This document shows, one piece after another, positions 1 through 7,748 of a stretch of 64,000 bases of DNA; position 1 is the stretch's first letter; every line of letters starts with the position of its first letter. The position numbers were made by a program, and so were the translations under genes. The notes under the pieces are model-generated. The model saw only the letters and a program-made list of their open reading frames with translations, searched no databases and was not told where the DNA came from. The stretch is from 13-2-20CM-66-19 sp963824395. Lineage in GTDB: Bacteria > Pseudomonadota > Gammaproteobacteria > Steroidobacterales > Steroidobacteraceae. Location of the stretch: the NCBI GenBank assembly GCA_963824395.1, contig CAWGPF010000005.1:310001-374000 (forward strand), written 5' to 3'.

Positions 1-1
1 G

Positions 2-166
2 GTAGTCGGCGGTGCCATCGGCAATGCGGCCGAGCAGTCGAACGCGCAGCCGCGCACGGTTGTCGTTCAGGACCGCCGCGCACAGGCCGCGCAGCTGCAG
101 CAGGCGGCCGACTACAAGCGGGCGATCGCGGCGTGCCTGGACGCGCGCGGCTACACGGTGCGCTAA
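2..166 (+). CDS. C-terminal part of a small exported/envelope protein (5' end outside window)
   Basis: An open frame runs in from the window edge and stops at TAA 164-166. The visible 54 residues begin with a Gly/Ala-rich stretch (VVGGAIGNA) that looks like the end of a glycine-zipper membrane segment. They finish with YKRAIAACLDARGYTVR. That tail closely resembles the last residues of the next gene (YQRAMSACLEGRGYSVR), so the two neighbours share a C-terminal module containing one Cys and a terminal GY-x-VR. Only 2 nt separate this stop from the next ATG, so the genes are probably co-transcribed. The function is unknown; an envelope or periplasmic protein is inferred from the neighbour. Confidence 0.7.
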   Translation, partial: VVGGAIGNAAEQSNAQPRTVVVQDRRAQAAQLQQAADYKRAIAACLDARGYTVR

Positions 167-168
167 CC

Positions 169-894
169 ATGAAACACGCGGTCATGACTTTCGTATCGCG
201 CGCGAGCGTCGTTGCACTCCTCGGGCTGCTCGCCGCGGGCGCTCAGGCCCAGACCCCGGAGCACGCTCACTCCGGCGGCCCGGGTGGCCCCCCGCCGCAC
301 GGCGGCAGCGAGCACTACGATGCGCGCTACAGCCACAACTACTCCTACCCGGCGCATGGCGCCTACGTCACGACACTGCCGCACTCACCGGTCGTGATCA
401 CGCGGCCGGGCGGCAACTACTACTACGCGGGCGGGGTCTGGTACCGCCCCTACGGCGGCAGCTACGTCGTGGTGACCGCCCCCATCGGAGTGTTCGTGCC
501 GGTGCTGCCGGCGTACTACACGACGCTGTGGGTCGGTGGCATCCCCTACTACTACGCCAACGACACCTACTACACCTGGAGCGGCGACCAGAGCGGCTAC
601 CAGGTCGTGGATCCGCCGAACCAGCCTAACTTCGTGGCAGCCCCGCCCGGCGCGACCCCGCCGGTGGCGCCGATGCCGAGCGATGACCTGTACGTCTACC
701 CGCAGGCCGGCCAGTCGGCCGACCTGCAGGCGAGCGACAAGTACGCCTGCCACAAGTGGGCGCAGTCGCAGTCGGGCTTCGATCCGACCCAGGCCAGCGG
801 CGGCGTGCCGCCGGAGCAGGCCGGCAACGCCCGCGACAGCTACCAGCGCGCCATGAGCGCGTGTCTGGAAGGCCGCGGCTACAGCGTGCGCTGA
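169..894 (+). CDS. Exported DUF6515-like Tyr/Gly-rich protein
   Basis: This 241-residue protein starts at ATG 169, two bases after the preceding stop. I preferred that start to an upstream in-frame start because the signal peptide (residues 1-28, ending AQAQ) begins there. The mature part has a His/Gly/Pro-rich linker and then a core of about 70 residues. The core has repeated YYYA and VWY motifs, a VVV-P-G-hydrophobic-LP step and a second YYYAN-TYYTW unit, which is the pattern of the DUF6515 family of exported proteins. The C-terminal 50 residues carry two Cys and end in a tail shared with the preceding gene. No catalytic residues are recognisable. A cell-envelope location is inferred. Confidence 0.75.
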   Translation: MKHAVMTFVSRASVVALLGLLAAGAQAQTPEHAHSGGPGGPPPHGGSEHYDARYSHNYSYPAHGAYVTTLPHSPVVITRPGGNYYYAGGVWYRPYGGSYVVVTAPIGVFVPVLPAYYTTLWVGGIPYYYANDTYYTWSGDQSGYQVVDPPNQPNFVAAPPGATPPVAPMPSDDLYVYPQAGQSADLQASDKYACHKWAQSQSGFDPTQASGGVPPEQAGNARDSYQRAMSACLEGRGYSVR

Positions 895-910
895 GCGCGG
901 CGCGCGGGCG

Positions 911-1534
911 TTAGGTCGCCTTGACCGACGGCGCGCCCTCCGCACCCTTGTAGCCGGGCAGGTGGGCCGCATCGGGGGACACGGCGAGCTTCACTGCCGT
1001 ATCGACACTGGCATGAAATTCCGGTCGGGTGTCGCCCACCGGCACGCGTGGCCGGAAGAAATCCGCCCAGAGAAACTCTGCGAACGCGGTCGGGGTCTTC
1101 TCGTAAGCGCCGGCGTTGCGCACGTAGCCTGCAAGCGAGCGGTAGGGATCATCGATCAGCTTCTCCAGGTGCTCCGGGATGTCCTGGAAGGTGCGCACCT
1201 TTCCCGTCGCATCGATCGGGTGCACCCACTGCGCCTGCTGCATCTTCGGCCAGAAGTCTGCGATCGCGAGCTTCGAGAAATCCTCCTCGACGAGAAAGAA
1301 GCCCGTATCGATACCAGCTTCCGAGGCGGCGCGCCCGAGATGGTGGTGGTCGGTGATGTACAGATGTCCGTCCGGTCCCCACACCGCCGGGATCGGGTGG
1401 GCCTGCATGAAGTCCTGCTGCTCGCGGTGCTTCAGCGCCAGCAGCTTCTCACGCTTGTCGTGCACCTCGATCATACCGACGGTGATCTGCGTGGGCCGCA
1501 GGCGGTGGATCTCGACTTCGTGCAGCTTGGCCAT
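911..1534 (-). CDS. ParB-like (ParBc_2-type) protein
   Basis: This 207-residue protein starts at ATG 1534, preceded by a good Shine-Dalgarno (AGGGAG, 6-7 nt away); an upstream in-frame start lacks one. Residues 1-75 follow the ParB/Srx fold: a beta-strand with VEIHRLRPTQITVG, a helix with KREKLLALK, and the ParB-box-like motif ITDHHHLGRAA at 60-70, a variant of the DGHHR nuclease/CTPase motif. The rest is a helical C-terminal region without a recognisable DNA-binding domain. There is no parA partner nearby, so chromosome segregation is unlikely; these stand-alone proteins are of unknown function. Its 5' leader enters one arm of a 19-bp inverted repeat. Confidence 0.7.
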   Translation of the reverse strand: MAKLHEVEIHRLRPTQITVGMIEVHDKREKLLALKHREQQDFMQAHPIPAVWGPDGHLYITDHHHLGRAASEAGIDTGFFLVEEDFSKLAIADFWPKMQQAQWVHPIDATGKVRTFQDIPEHLEKLIDDPYRSLAGYVRNAGAYEKTPTAFAEFLWADFFRPRVPVGDTRPEFHASVDTAVKLAVSPDAAHLPGYKGAEGAPSVKAT

Positions 1535-1544
1535 GATCCGCTCC

Positions 1545-1694
1545 CTAGCAGCTTGATGCAAAAACACTTCCGAGCAACGTGTTTTGCGTTCAAGCGAAAA
1601 TCGTCGGGCAATGAAATCAAGGACTTCAATGAGTGACTCACTCTAGATCTGCCTAACGTTAGCGGCTTCAAAACGTTTTGCATCAAGCTGCTAG
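1545..1694. repeat. 19-bp perfect inverted repeat bounding a palindrome-rich 150-bp intergenic segment
   Basis: The left arm CTAGCAGCTTGATGCAAAA (1545-1563) is the exact reverse complement of 1676-1694. Between the arms are GAGTGACTCACTC (1631-1643), CTAACGTTAG (1653-1662) and CAAAACGTTTTG (1669-1680), each palindromic. The left arm starts next to the Shine-Dalgarno of the ParB-like gene. The segment could be an operator/leader structure for that gene or a MITE-like element with terminal inverted repeats; I see no target-site duplication. The rest of the 331-bp gap up to 1865 holds nothing further that I recognise. Confidence 0.75.
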
Positions 1695-1865
1695 AGGCTG
1701 CCCTGCTGCGCCTAAGTTTACCGCTCGTGGCGGGTGCCAATCACGGCACGCTGCGGCGCCGCCGCGGAGGCTGGTCGCAGCTGCTACCTTTAGGCACACT
1801 TCCCGCTGCACCCGTCCTGCCGACACTGACAAACGGGCGCCTCATCCGCTGCCGGGGAATCTCGC

Positions 1866-2342
1866 GTGAAAGTCCTGTTCGTGTGTCTGGGAAACATCTG
1901 CCGCTCACCCACCGCCGAGGGCGTGGTGCGCGTGCTGGCTGCAAGAGAAGCGCCGGAGCTGGAGCTCGAGGTCGACTCCGCCGGCACCGCCGGCTACCAC
2001 GTCGGCGAGCCCCCGGATGCGCGCACGCGTGCCGCCGCCCGGCGCCGCGGCTACGACCTCGAGCCTCTGCGTGCCCGCGTCGTGGAGCCGGCGGATTTTG
2101 AGCGCTTCGATCTGCTGCTGGCGATGGACGAGGAGAACCTGAGGGTGCTGCGCCGCCGCGCGCCGCAGCAGGCGCAGGCACGGCTGCGATTGTTTCTGGA
2201 GTTTGCCCCCGAGCAGGACGTGCGCGAGGTGCCTGACCCGTACTACGGGGGCGCCAACGGCTTCGAGGAGGTGCTCGACCTCGTCGAGGCGGCCGCGCGG
2301 GGACTGCTGACGCACCTGCGCCAGCGCACCCGCGCGGCCTGA
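1866..2342 (+). CDS. Low-molecular-weight protein-tyrosine phosphatase
   Basis: This 158-residue protein begins MKVLFVCLGNICRS and so carries the P-loop C-(X)5-R of the LMW-PTP family (Cys7 nucleophile, Arg13). The general acid lies in DPYY (Asp124 onwards), followed by the helix GFEEVLDLVE typical of the family. Length and motif positions are normal. These cytosolic enzymes hydrolyse phosphotyrosine through a cysteinyl-phosphate intermediate. When next to exopolysaccharide genes they act on the tyrosine kinase, but no such kinase is nearby here, so the substrate is unknown. It converges on rne, with only 8 bp between the two stops. Confidence 0.92.
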   Translation: MKVLFVCLGNICRSPTAEGVVRVLAAREAPELELEVDSAGTAGYHVGEPPDARTRAAARRRGYDLEPLRARVVEPADFERFDLLLAMDEENLRVLRRRAPQQAQARLRLFLEFAPEQDVREVPDPYYGGANGFEEVLDLVEAAARGLLTHLRQRTRAA

Positions 2343-2350
2343 CTCAGCCT

Positions 2351-4918
2351 TTACTCGTCCGGGCCGCGCGAGTCTGCGGGCTTCTCGGCGGGAGCCGAAG
2401 ACCACACGACGTAAGGCTGCTTGTTGTCCGAGGCGCCCTCCGGACGTGGCGCCGGCTCGAAGTGCGCCAGCGGCTCGTGGGCCGCGCCCGTGTCACGCGG
2501 CTCGGCGTGATATTCGCGCGGTGGCGGCGGGGCGCGCTCCGGCGTCTCGAATGCCGTGCCCTGCTGGCCGTTGTCGCTCTCGTGCGCCGGTGCACCGCCG
2601 GCATCGGCGCCAAACTCCTGGGGCGGTGCGCCTCCGGCGCTGCCGCCGGACGCACCCGCATCCCGCGAACCCCCGCCGCCGCCGCGCCGGCCGCGGCGCC
2701 GGCCCCGGCGACCGCGTCCGCCGCGCTCGCCACGTTCGTGCCGCCCTTCGCCACCCGGCGCCGCAGTGCCCGGCGCTGCATTCGGATCCGCCGCAGCCAG
2801 GTCGTCGCGCGCACCCGGCTCACGCGCGGTGTGCTCCCGGGGCGCCTGCTCGCGCGGTCCGCCGGCCTGATCCCGCGGAGCCTGGTCCGAGCGCGGGGCG
2901 CCGCTGCGCTCTCCGCCACGCTCGGCGCTGCGCTCCGGGGAGCGCTCGTTACGGCGCGAGGGATCGCGGTTGCGGTCCCGGTCGCCGCGGTGATCGCGAT
3001 CGCGGTTGCGGTCACGCCCGTCGCGGCGGCCGTCACCGCGGTCGCGGCGCGCACCCTCGGAGGAGCGTGAATGGCGCGAGCGGTCGCTGCGGCCGCGGTC
3101 CTGGCGCTGGCCATCTTCGCGGCGCGGGGCACGCGCCGGCGCCGCCGCAGGGGCTTCGGCCGCTGCTGCCGGCGTTGGTGCCGGGGGCTCGCCCGCCAGC
3201 ATTTTCCTGAAGCGCGACCAGAAGCCACCGCCGTGCGGCGCGGCCGCGACAGATGGCGCGGCCGCCGCCGGAGCTGCGGCCGCGGGCGCCGCCGGGGGCG
3301 CACCGATCGGGGCGGAGGTCGTCGGGAGCAGCGTCGCCACCGCCGGGGCCTCGGGCACGGGCTTCTTGTCCTGGGAGCCGGGTTCGGCCACCGCGGGGGC
3401 GGCCGGCATGAGATAGGTGGCCTGCTTGTTCTCGGGCAGCTCCATCTCATCATCGCGCACGCGCCGGATCGAGTACTCCGGGGTCTGGATGTTCTCGTTC
3501 GGCACGATGATGAGTTCGGCGGTGCTCTCATCCTCGAGCGTGCGCAGCCAGTCGCGCTTCTCGTTCATGAGGTAGGTGGCGACCGCGACGGGCACCTGGG
3601 CCACGACGCGGGCGGTGCGGTCCTTGCGCAACTCCTCGCCGATCAGACGCAGCACGGCGAGCGTCATCGACTCGACACTCCTGATGCTGCCGATGCCGAC
3701 GCAGCGCGGGCAGACGATGTGGCTCGATTCCCCGAGCGAGGGCCGTAGGCGCTGGCGCGACATCTCGAGCAGGCCAAAGCGCGACAGGCGGCCGATCTGG
3801 ATGCGGGCCCGGTCCATCTTCATGGCGTCGCGCAGGCGGTCCTCGACCTCGCGCTGGTTTTTCGGGGACTCCATATCGATGAAGTCGATGACGATCAGGC
3901 CGCCGATGTCACGGATGCGCAGCTGCCGGGCGATCTCATCGGCGGCTTCGAGATTGGTATTGGTCGCGGTAGTCTCGATGTCCGAGCCGCGCGTGGCGCG
4001 CGCGGAGTTGATGTCGATCGACACCAGTGCCTCGGTGTAGTCGATGACGATGCTGCCGCCTGAGGGCAGGGAGACCTTGTGGGCGTAAGCCGACTCGATC
4101 TGGCTCTCGATCTGGAAGCGGGTGAAGAGCGGGATCTCGTCGGTGTACATCTTCAGCTTGCGCTGCGCGTCCGCCGGCATGAAGCGCTGCATGTACTCCT
4201 GCGCCTTCTGGAAGGCGCCCTGGTCATCGACCAGCACCTCGCCGATGTCATCGGAGAGGTAGTCGCGCATCGAGCGGGTGACCGCATCGCTTTCGCGGAA
4301 CACCAGGAAGGGCGCCGCGCGGTCCTTGGAAGCCACGTCGATCTGGTCCCACTGGGTCTTGAGATTGTCGAGGTCCCACTGCAGCTCCTCGACCGTGCGC
4401 CCGACGCCGGCGGTACGCACGATGGCGCCCATGCCATCCGGGATCTGCAGCTGGCTCATGACCTCGCGCATCTGGTCGCGGTCCTCGCCCTCGATGCGGC
4501 GCGAGACCCCCCCGGCGCGCGGGTTGTTCGGCATCAGCACCAAAAAGCGCCCGGCGAGGCTGATGAAGGTGGTGAGCGCTGCGCCCTTGGTGCCGCGTTC
4601 CTCCTTCTCCACCTGCACGATGAGTTCCTGACCCTCCTTGAGGAGGTCGCGGATATTCATCCGGCCGCCCTGGGGCTGCTCGCGGAAGTACTCCTTGGAG
4701 ACTTCCTTCAGCGGCAGGAAGCCGTGACGCTGCGCGCCGTAGTCAACGAAGCAGGCCTCGAGCGAGGGCTCGACGCGGGAGATCTTGGCCTTGTAGACGT
4801 TAGCTTTTTTCTGCTCGCGGGAAGGTAAATCGATACTCAGGTCAAACAGTTTCTGTCCATCAACCAGAGCTACGCGCAACTCCTCTTCCTGAGTTGCATT
4901 CACTAGCATTCTCTTCAT
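2351..4918 (-). CDS. rne: Ribonuclease E
   Basis: This 855-residue endoribonuclease E initiates mRNA decay, processes rRNA and tRNA precursors, and scaffolds the RNA degradosome. The N-terminal catalytic half is clear: an S1 RNA-binding domain at about 35-120, and catalytic metal-binding aspartates Asp302 (VSIDINSAR) and Asp345 (IVIDFIDM), matching E. coli 303 and 346. The Zn-link CPRC at 403-406 joins the dimers. From about residue 515 the protein is low-complexity and disordered, rich in Ala/Pro and then Arg/Asp/Gly, as expected for a scaffold with RNA-binding arginine-rich patches. The sequence of that half is lineage-specific. It is transcribed divergently from rluC, the classical gammaproteobacterial arrangement. 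Confidence 0.97.
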   Translation of the reverse strand: MKRMLVNATQEEELRVALVDGQKLFDLSIDLPSREQKKANVYKAKISRVEPSLEACFVDYGAQRHGFLPLKEVSKEYFREQPQGGRMNIRDLLKEGQELIVQVEKEERGTKGAALTTFISLAGRFLVLMPNNPRAGGVSRRIEGEDRDQMREVMSQLQIPDGMGAIVRTAGVGRTVEELQWDLDNLKTQWDQIDVASKDRAAPFLVFRESDAVTRSMRDYLSDDIGEVLVDDQGAFQKAQEYMQRFMPADAQRKLKMYTDEIPLFTRFQIESQIESAYAHKVSLPSGGSIVIDYTEALVSIDINSARATRGSDIETTATNTNLEAADEIARQLRIRDIGGLIVIDFIDMESPKNQREVEDRLRDAMKMDRARIQIGRLSRFGLLEMSRQRLRPSLGESSHIVCPRCVGIGSIRSVESMTLAVLRLIGEELRKDRTARVVAQVPVAVATYLMNEKRDWLRTLEDESTAELIIVPNENIQTPEYSIRRVRDDEMELPENKQATYLMPAAPAVAEPGSQDKKPVPEAPAVATLLPTTSAPIGAPPAAPAAAAPAAAAPSVAAAPHGGGFWSRFRKMLAGEPPAPTPAAAAEAPAAAPARAPRREDGQRQDRGRSDRSRHSRSSEGARRDRGDGRRDGRDRNRDRDHRGDRDRNRDPSRRNERSPERSAERGGERSGAPRSDQAPRDQAGGPREQAPREHTAREPGARDDLAAADPNAAPGTAAPGGEGRHERGERGGRGRRGRRRGRRGGGGGSRDAGASGGSAGGAPPQEFGADAGGAPAHESDNGQQGTAFETPERAPPPPREYHAEPRDTGAAHEPLAHFEPAPRPEGASDNKQPYVVWSSAPAEKPADSRGPDE

Positions 4919-5286
4919 GTGCCCCTACTGTGCGGTGAGGGACCGGCAAGCAACAAACGGTGGGAGACCGCGTGACGAGATGTCCGCAGCAGCGAAGCTT
5001 CCTTGAATCCGGCGAATGAGAACGAGTCTCGGTATTCACGTTTTTTGTGACCGCCGCGTTACGGGCGGTCTGAAAAGGAAACGTTCGGTGAACCCGACCG
5101 ATGGCACCGACTGCGGAAGTCTCGACTGTGGCGAGATTCGACGCAGGTGGCGCGATCTTGGCGGCCCAATGCGATGGCCTCGAATTAAGAGGTCCAACTA
5201 AAACGGGCGGTGACAACTGTCACCACCTCTGTCGCGTCCGCATGGCGGACGACCCACGGAGTATACTACAGATCATTTAAGAAACA
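4919..5286. promoter_or_regulatory. Divergent rne/rluC regulatory region with leader hairpin
   Basis: This 368-bp gap separates divergent rne and rluC. On the rluC side a TATACT -10 box lies at 5262-5267, about 20 nt before the rluC ATG, without a convincing -35. A hairpin with a 7-bp perfect stem GACCGCC/GGCGGTC (5049-5055 with 5064-5070) would sit in the rne 5' untranslated leader. In E. coli, hairpins in the rne leader are the site of RNase E autoregulation, so an analogous role is plausible but not shown. The hairpin has no T-run in either direction and does not look like a terminator. The rne promoter itself could not be assigned. Confidence 0.45.
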
Positions 5287-6345
5287 ATGCCTTACGCCGA
5301 GGACGCCTTGCCCGACCCGGAAACCCCCGAAATCCGCACTTCCGTCCAGCACTTCGAGGTCACCGAGGATGAGGCCGGGCAGCGCCTGGACAACTACGTG
5401 CAGAAGCACCTGGGAGGTGTGCCGCGCACGCGCGTCTACCGCGTCATCCGCAAGGGCGAGGTGCGGGTGAACGGCAAGCGCGCTGGCCCGGAGACCCGCC
5501 TGAATGTCATGGACAAGATCCGCATTCCCCCGGTGCGGGTGCTGCCGGCGGCGGATCCGGCCAAGCCCCCGAGCGACATGATCGCGCGCATCCGCGCGGC
5601 CATCGTCCATGAGGATGAGCGCCTCCTCGTCATCGACAAGCCCGCCGGGGTGGCCGTGCACGGGGGCAGCGGGGTGAGCTTCGGGGTGATCGAGGCGCTG
5701 CGCGCCGGAAGGCCCGAGGAGTACTTCGAGCTCGCCCACCGCCTCGACCGCGACACGAGCGGTATCCTCATCGTGGCGCGCAAGGGCGCAGCGCTGCGCA
5801 CGCTGCACGAGCTGCTGCGTGAGGAGGGCTTCGAGAAGCGCTACCTCGCACTTCTGAAGGGCCCCTGGGACCTGGGCGAGAAGCGCATCGATGCACCGCT
5901 GCGCACCGATACCCGCGTCGGCGGTGAGCGCACCGTCAAGGTGGCCGCCGGCGGCAAGCCCTCGGTCAGCGTCTTCCGCCCGGTGCAGTTCTTCGGCCGC
6001 ACCGCGACCCTCATGGAGGTGATCCTGGAGACCGGGCGCACCCACCAGATCCGTGTCCACGCGCAGCACGCCGGACACCCGGTTGCCGGGGATGAGAAAT
6101 ACGGCGATGCCGAGTTCAACGCCGCGATGCGCGAGCTCGGCCTGCGGCGCATGTTCCTGCACGCGAGCAGCGTCAGCTTTCGCTGGCCCGAGGGCGGGGA
6201 GTTCAGCATCAACACACCGCTCCCGGCCGAGCTCGGCGCGGTGCTCGACCAGCTCGGTGCGCAGAAGAAGACTGCACGCCGGGGCGGCGCGCCGCTCAGG
6301 GCAGGCGGTGCCCGGCGGCCCGCAGCGCGCCCGCGAGCCAGATGA
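5287..6345 (+). CDS. rluC: 23S rRNA pseudouridine synthase RluC
   Basis: This 352-residue member of the RluA family isomerises specific uridines of 23S rRNA (in E. coli 955, 2504 and 2580). An S4 RNA-binding domain spans about 30-90 (RLDNYVQKHL, KGEVRVNGKR). The catalytic motif HRLDRDTSG starts at residue 151, with Asp154 as the conserved nucleophile/base position. The family motif GRTHQIRVH-x-H follows near residue 250. The C-terminus is a basic Arg/Ala tail that overlaps the convergent maf gene by 50 bp. Assignment to RluC rather than RluD rests on its divergent pairing with rne and its place before yceF-yceD-rpmF. Confidence 0.93.
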   Translation: MPYAEDALPDPETPEIRTSVQHFEVTEDEAGQRLDNYVQKHLGGVPRTRVYRVIRKGEVRVNGKRAGPETRLNVMDKIRIPPVRVLPAADPAKPPSDMIARIRAAIVHEDERLLVIDKPAGVAVHGGSGVSFGVIEALRAGRPEEYFELAHRLDRDTSGILIVARKGAALRTLHELLREEGFEKRYLALLKGPWDLGEKRIDAPLRTDTRVGGERTVKVAAGGKPSVSVFRPVQFFGRTATLMEVILETGRTHQIRVHAQHAGHPVAGDEKYGDAEFNAAMRELGLRRMFLHASSVSFRWPEGGEFSINTPLPAELGAVLDQLGAQKKTARRGGAPLRAGGARRPAARPRAR

Positions 6346-6886
6346 GCGGCAGGCCGATGAGCGCGGTGGGGTCGGTGCTCTCGATGCTCTCGAACAGGGT
6401 GATGCCCAGACTTTCGGCCTTGAAGCCCCCGGCGCAGTCGTAGGGCGCCTCGCGCTCGACGTAGCGCTCGATCTCCACAGCCGTCAGCACCCGCACGCGC
6501 ACCTGGGTCGTATCGAGGTGCGTCAGGTGCAGGTGTGCCGCGCGGCACAGCACCGCACAGGCGGTGTGGAAGCGCGCGCTGGTGCCACTCAGGCGCGCCA
6601 GCTGCGCGCGGGCACTGGCGGCGTTGCCGGGCTTGTCGAGCAGCTCCCCGCCGGCGGCCGCGGCGACCTGGTCGCTGCCGATGACGAGGGCATCCGGGAA
6701 GCGTGCGGCGACCGCCTGCGCCTTTTCGAGCGCGAGGCGGCGGGCGCGGTCCATGGGCAGCTCGCCCTGCCGGGGCGACTCCTCTACTGCCGGCGGGCAG
6801 GCCTCGAAGGGCACCCCAAAGCGCGCCAGGAGCTCCTGGCGGTAGCGGGAAGTCGAGGCCAGGACGAGCCGCGGCGGACGACTCAC
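6296..6886 (-). CDS. yceF: Maf/YceF-type nucleotide pyrophosphatase
   Basis: The protein begins (M)SRPPRLVLASTSRYRQELL, the Maf-family N-terminus with its SxxRxxLL phosphate-binding motif. PVEES-type residues follow (AVEESP), then IGSDQVA, which contains the catalytic Asp, and the YVEREAPYDCAGGFKAES region that in YceF relatives determines 7-methyl-GTP preference. The enzyme hydrolyses non-canonical NTPs to NMP plus pyrophosphate. I chose the GTG at 6886 because the alternative, TTG at 6916, adds ten non-conserved residues and has no ribosome site. The gene lies opposite to rluC and yceD, and its end overlaps the 3' end of rluC. Confidence 0.9.
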   Translation of the reverse strand: MSRPPRLVLASTSRYRQELLARFGVPFEACPPAVEESPRQGELPMDRARRLALEKAQAVAARFPDALVIGSDQVAAAAGGELLDKPGNAASARAQLARLSGTSARFHTACAVLCRAAHLHLTHLDTTQVRVRVLTAVEIERYVEREAPYDCAGGFKAESLGITLFESIESTDPTALIGLPLIWLAGALRAAGHRLP

Positions 6887-6938
6887 GTCGCCACCCGATT
6901 CGCCTTCGAGAAACAAGGGGTTAGGGGCAAGACCGGCT

Positions 6939-6967
6939 TTGACTTAGGCAGACCCGATACCTATTAT
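6939..6967 (+). promoter_or_regulatory. Strong sigma70 promoter for yceD-rpmF-plsX-fabH, probably leaderless
   Basis: TTGACT (6939-6944) and TATTAT (6962-6967) are separated by exactly 17 bp; each matches five of six consensus bases. Only nine bases lie between the -10 box and the yceD ATG at 6977, so transcription should begin about 2-3 nt before, or at, the start codon. Confidence 0.75.
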
Positions 6968-6976
6968 ACGCGCCCC

Positions 6977-7480
6977 ATGTCGCCGCCCTGGTCGCAGCCG
7001 CTTGAGGTAGACCGGCTGGCTGATGGCGGAGCCGACGTCGACTTTGCCATCCCGCTCGCCGAACTGACCGGCCTGCGCCCGGATCGCCCGGGTGTGGCGG
7101 GAGAGGTGCGGGGGCGCGCGCATTTTCTGCGCGAGCGCGGCTTCGCGGTGGCGCAGCTGACGCTCGAGGGCGAGGCGCAGCTTGAGTGCCAGCGCTGCAT
7201 GCAGCCGCTCGTGATGCCGCTGAAGCAGAGTGCGCGGGTGGCGCTGGCGGATTCCGAGGAGCAGGTAGCGCAGGTCCCGGAGGACCTCGAGCCGGTGCTG
7301 GCGGCGGGGGGGCGCATCAGTATCGGGCAGCTCGTGACCGAGGAGCTGCTGCTGAGCCTGCCGATCGTGCCGCTGCACGAAGGGCAGGGCGGCTGTGCCG
7401 CAGCTCCGGGGGTGGCGGCGAGCGCCGGTGAGACGCACCGCCCGTTTGCGCAGCTGGCGGACCTGTTGAAACGTAAGTGA
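6977..7480 (+). CDS. yceD: DUF177 protein YceD (23S rRNA accumulation protein)
   Basis: This 167-residue protein has the YceD/DUF177 signature: a beta-rich first half, the motif LECQRC(M)QPL in the middle, and PIVPLHE-x-GC further on, ending FAQLADLLKRK like the E. coli protein (FAVLASLKRK). The family binds or affects 23S rRNA maturation and is almost always found directly before rpmF, as here. The first residues align with the E. coli N-terminus, so ATG 6977 is the right start even though no Shine-Dalgarno precedes it and the promoter -10 box ends nine bases upstream. That makes the mRNA nearly leaderless. Confidence 0.93.
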   Translation: MSPPWSQPLEVDRLADGGADVDFAIPLAELTGLRPDRPGVAGEVRGRAHFLRERGFAVAQLTLEGEAQLECQRCMQPLVMPLKQSARVALADSEEQVAQVPEDLEPVLAAGGRISIGQLVTEELLLSLPIVPLHEGQGGCAAAPGVAASAGETHRPFAQLADLLKRK

Positions 7481-7507
7481 ACTGAATTCGATCGAGGAGT
7501 TGCTTCC

Positions 7508-7702
7508 ATGCCCGTTCAAAAAAGCCGCAAGACGCCTTCGCGCCGCGGCATGCACCGCTCGCACGACGGTCTGACCAAGCCCGCCCTGTCGACCGATCCG
7601 CAGTCCGGTGAGACGCACCTGCGTCACCGCATCACGCCCGATGGTTTCTACCGTGGCAAGCGCGTGATCGAGAAGGCCGCTGAGAGCGAAGATAAGGAAT
7701 AG
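7508..7702 (+). CDS. rpmF: 50S ribosomal protein L32
   Basis: This 64-residue protein starts MPVQKSRKTPSRRGMHRSHD, the universal L32 N-terminus, and continues HRITPDGFYRGKRV. It lacks the C-terminal zinc cysteines, as in many gammaproteobacteria. A good Shine-Dalgarno (GAGGAG) lies 8 nt before the ATG. It is co-transcribed between yceD and plsX, the usual coupling of ribosome and fatty-acid genes. Confidence 0.98.
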   Translation: MPVQKSRKTPSRRGMHRSHDGLTKPALSTDPQSGETHLRHRITPDGFYRGKRVIEKAAESEDKE

Positions 7703-7748
7703 CGCGCTCAGGCGCGCTTAAGACTGCGCCGGACCGCAAAGGGCCAGC

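Noticed and set aside
2446..3748. Several long Arg/Ala-rich frames opposite the rne C-terminal half
   Set aside because: They are GC-bias shadows of the low-complexity RNase E tail, with no ribosome sites or family motifs.
5049..5070. Hairpin as a rho-independent terminator
   Set aside because: No T-run follows on either strand, and it lies between divergent genes, where no terminator is expected.
6053..7480. Long plus-strand frame covering rluC end, yceF and yceD
   Set aside because: Only its last 168 codons match a family (YceD); the upstream part is antisense to yceF and out of frame with rluC.
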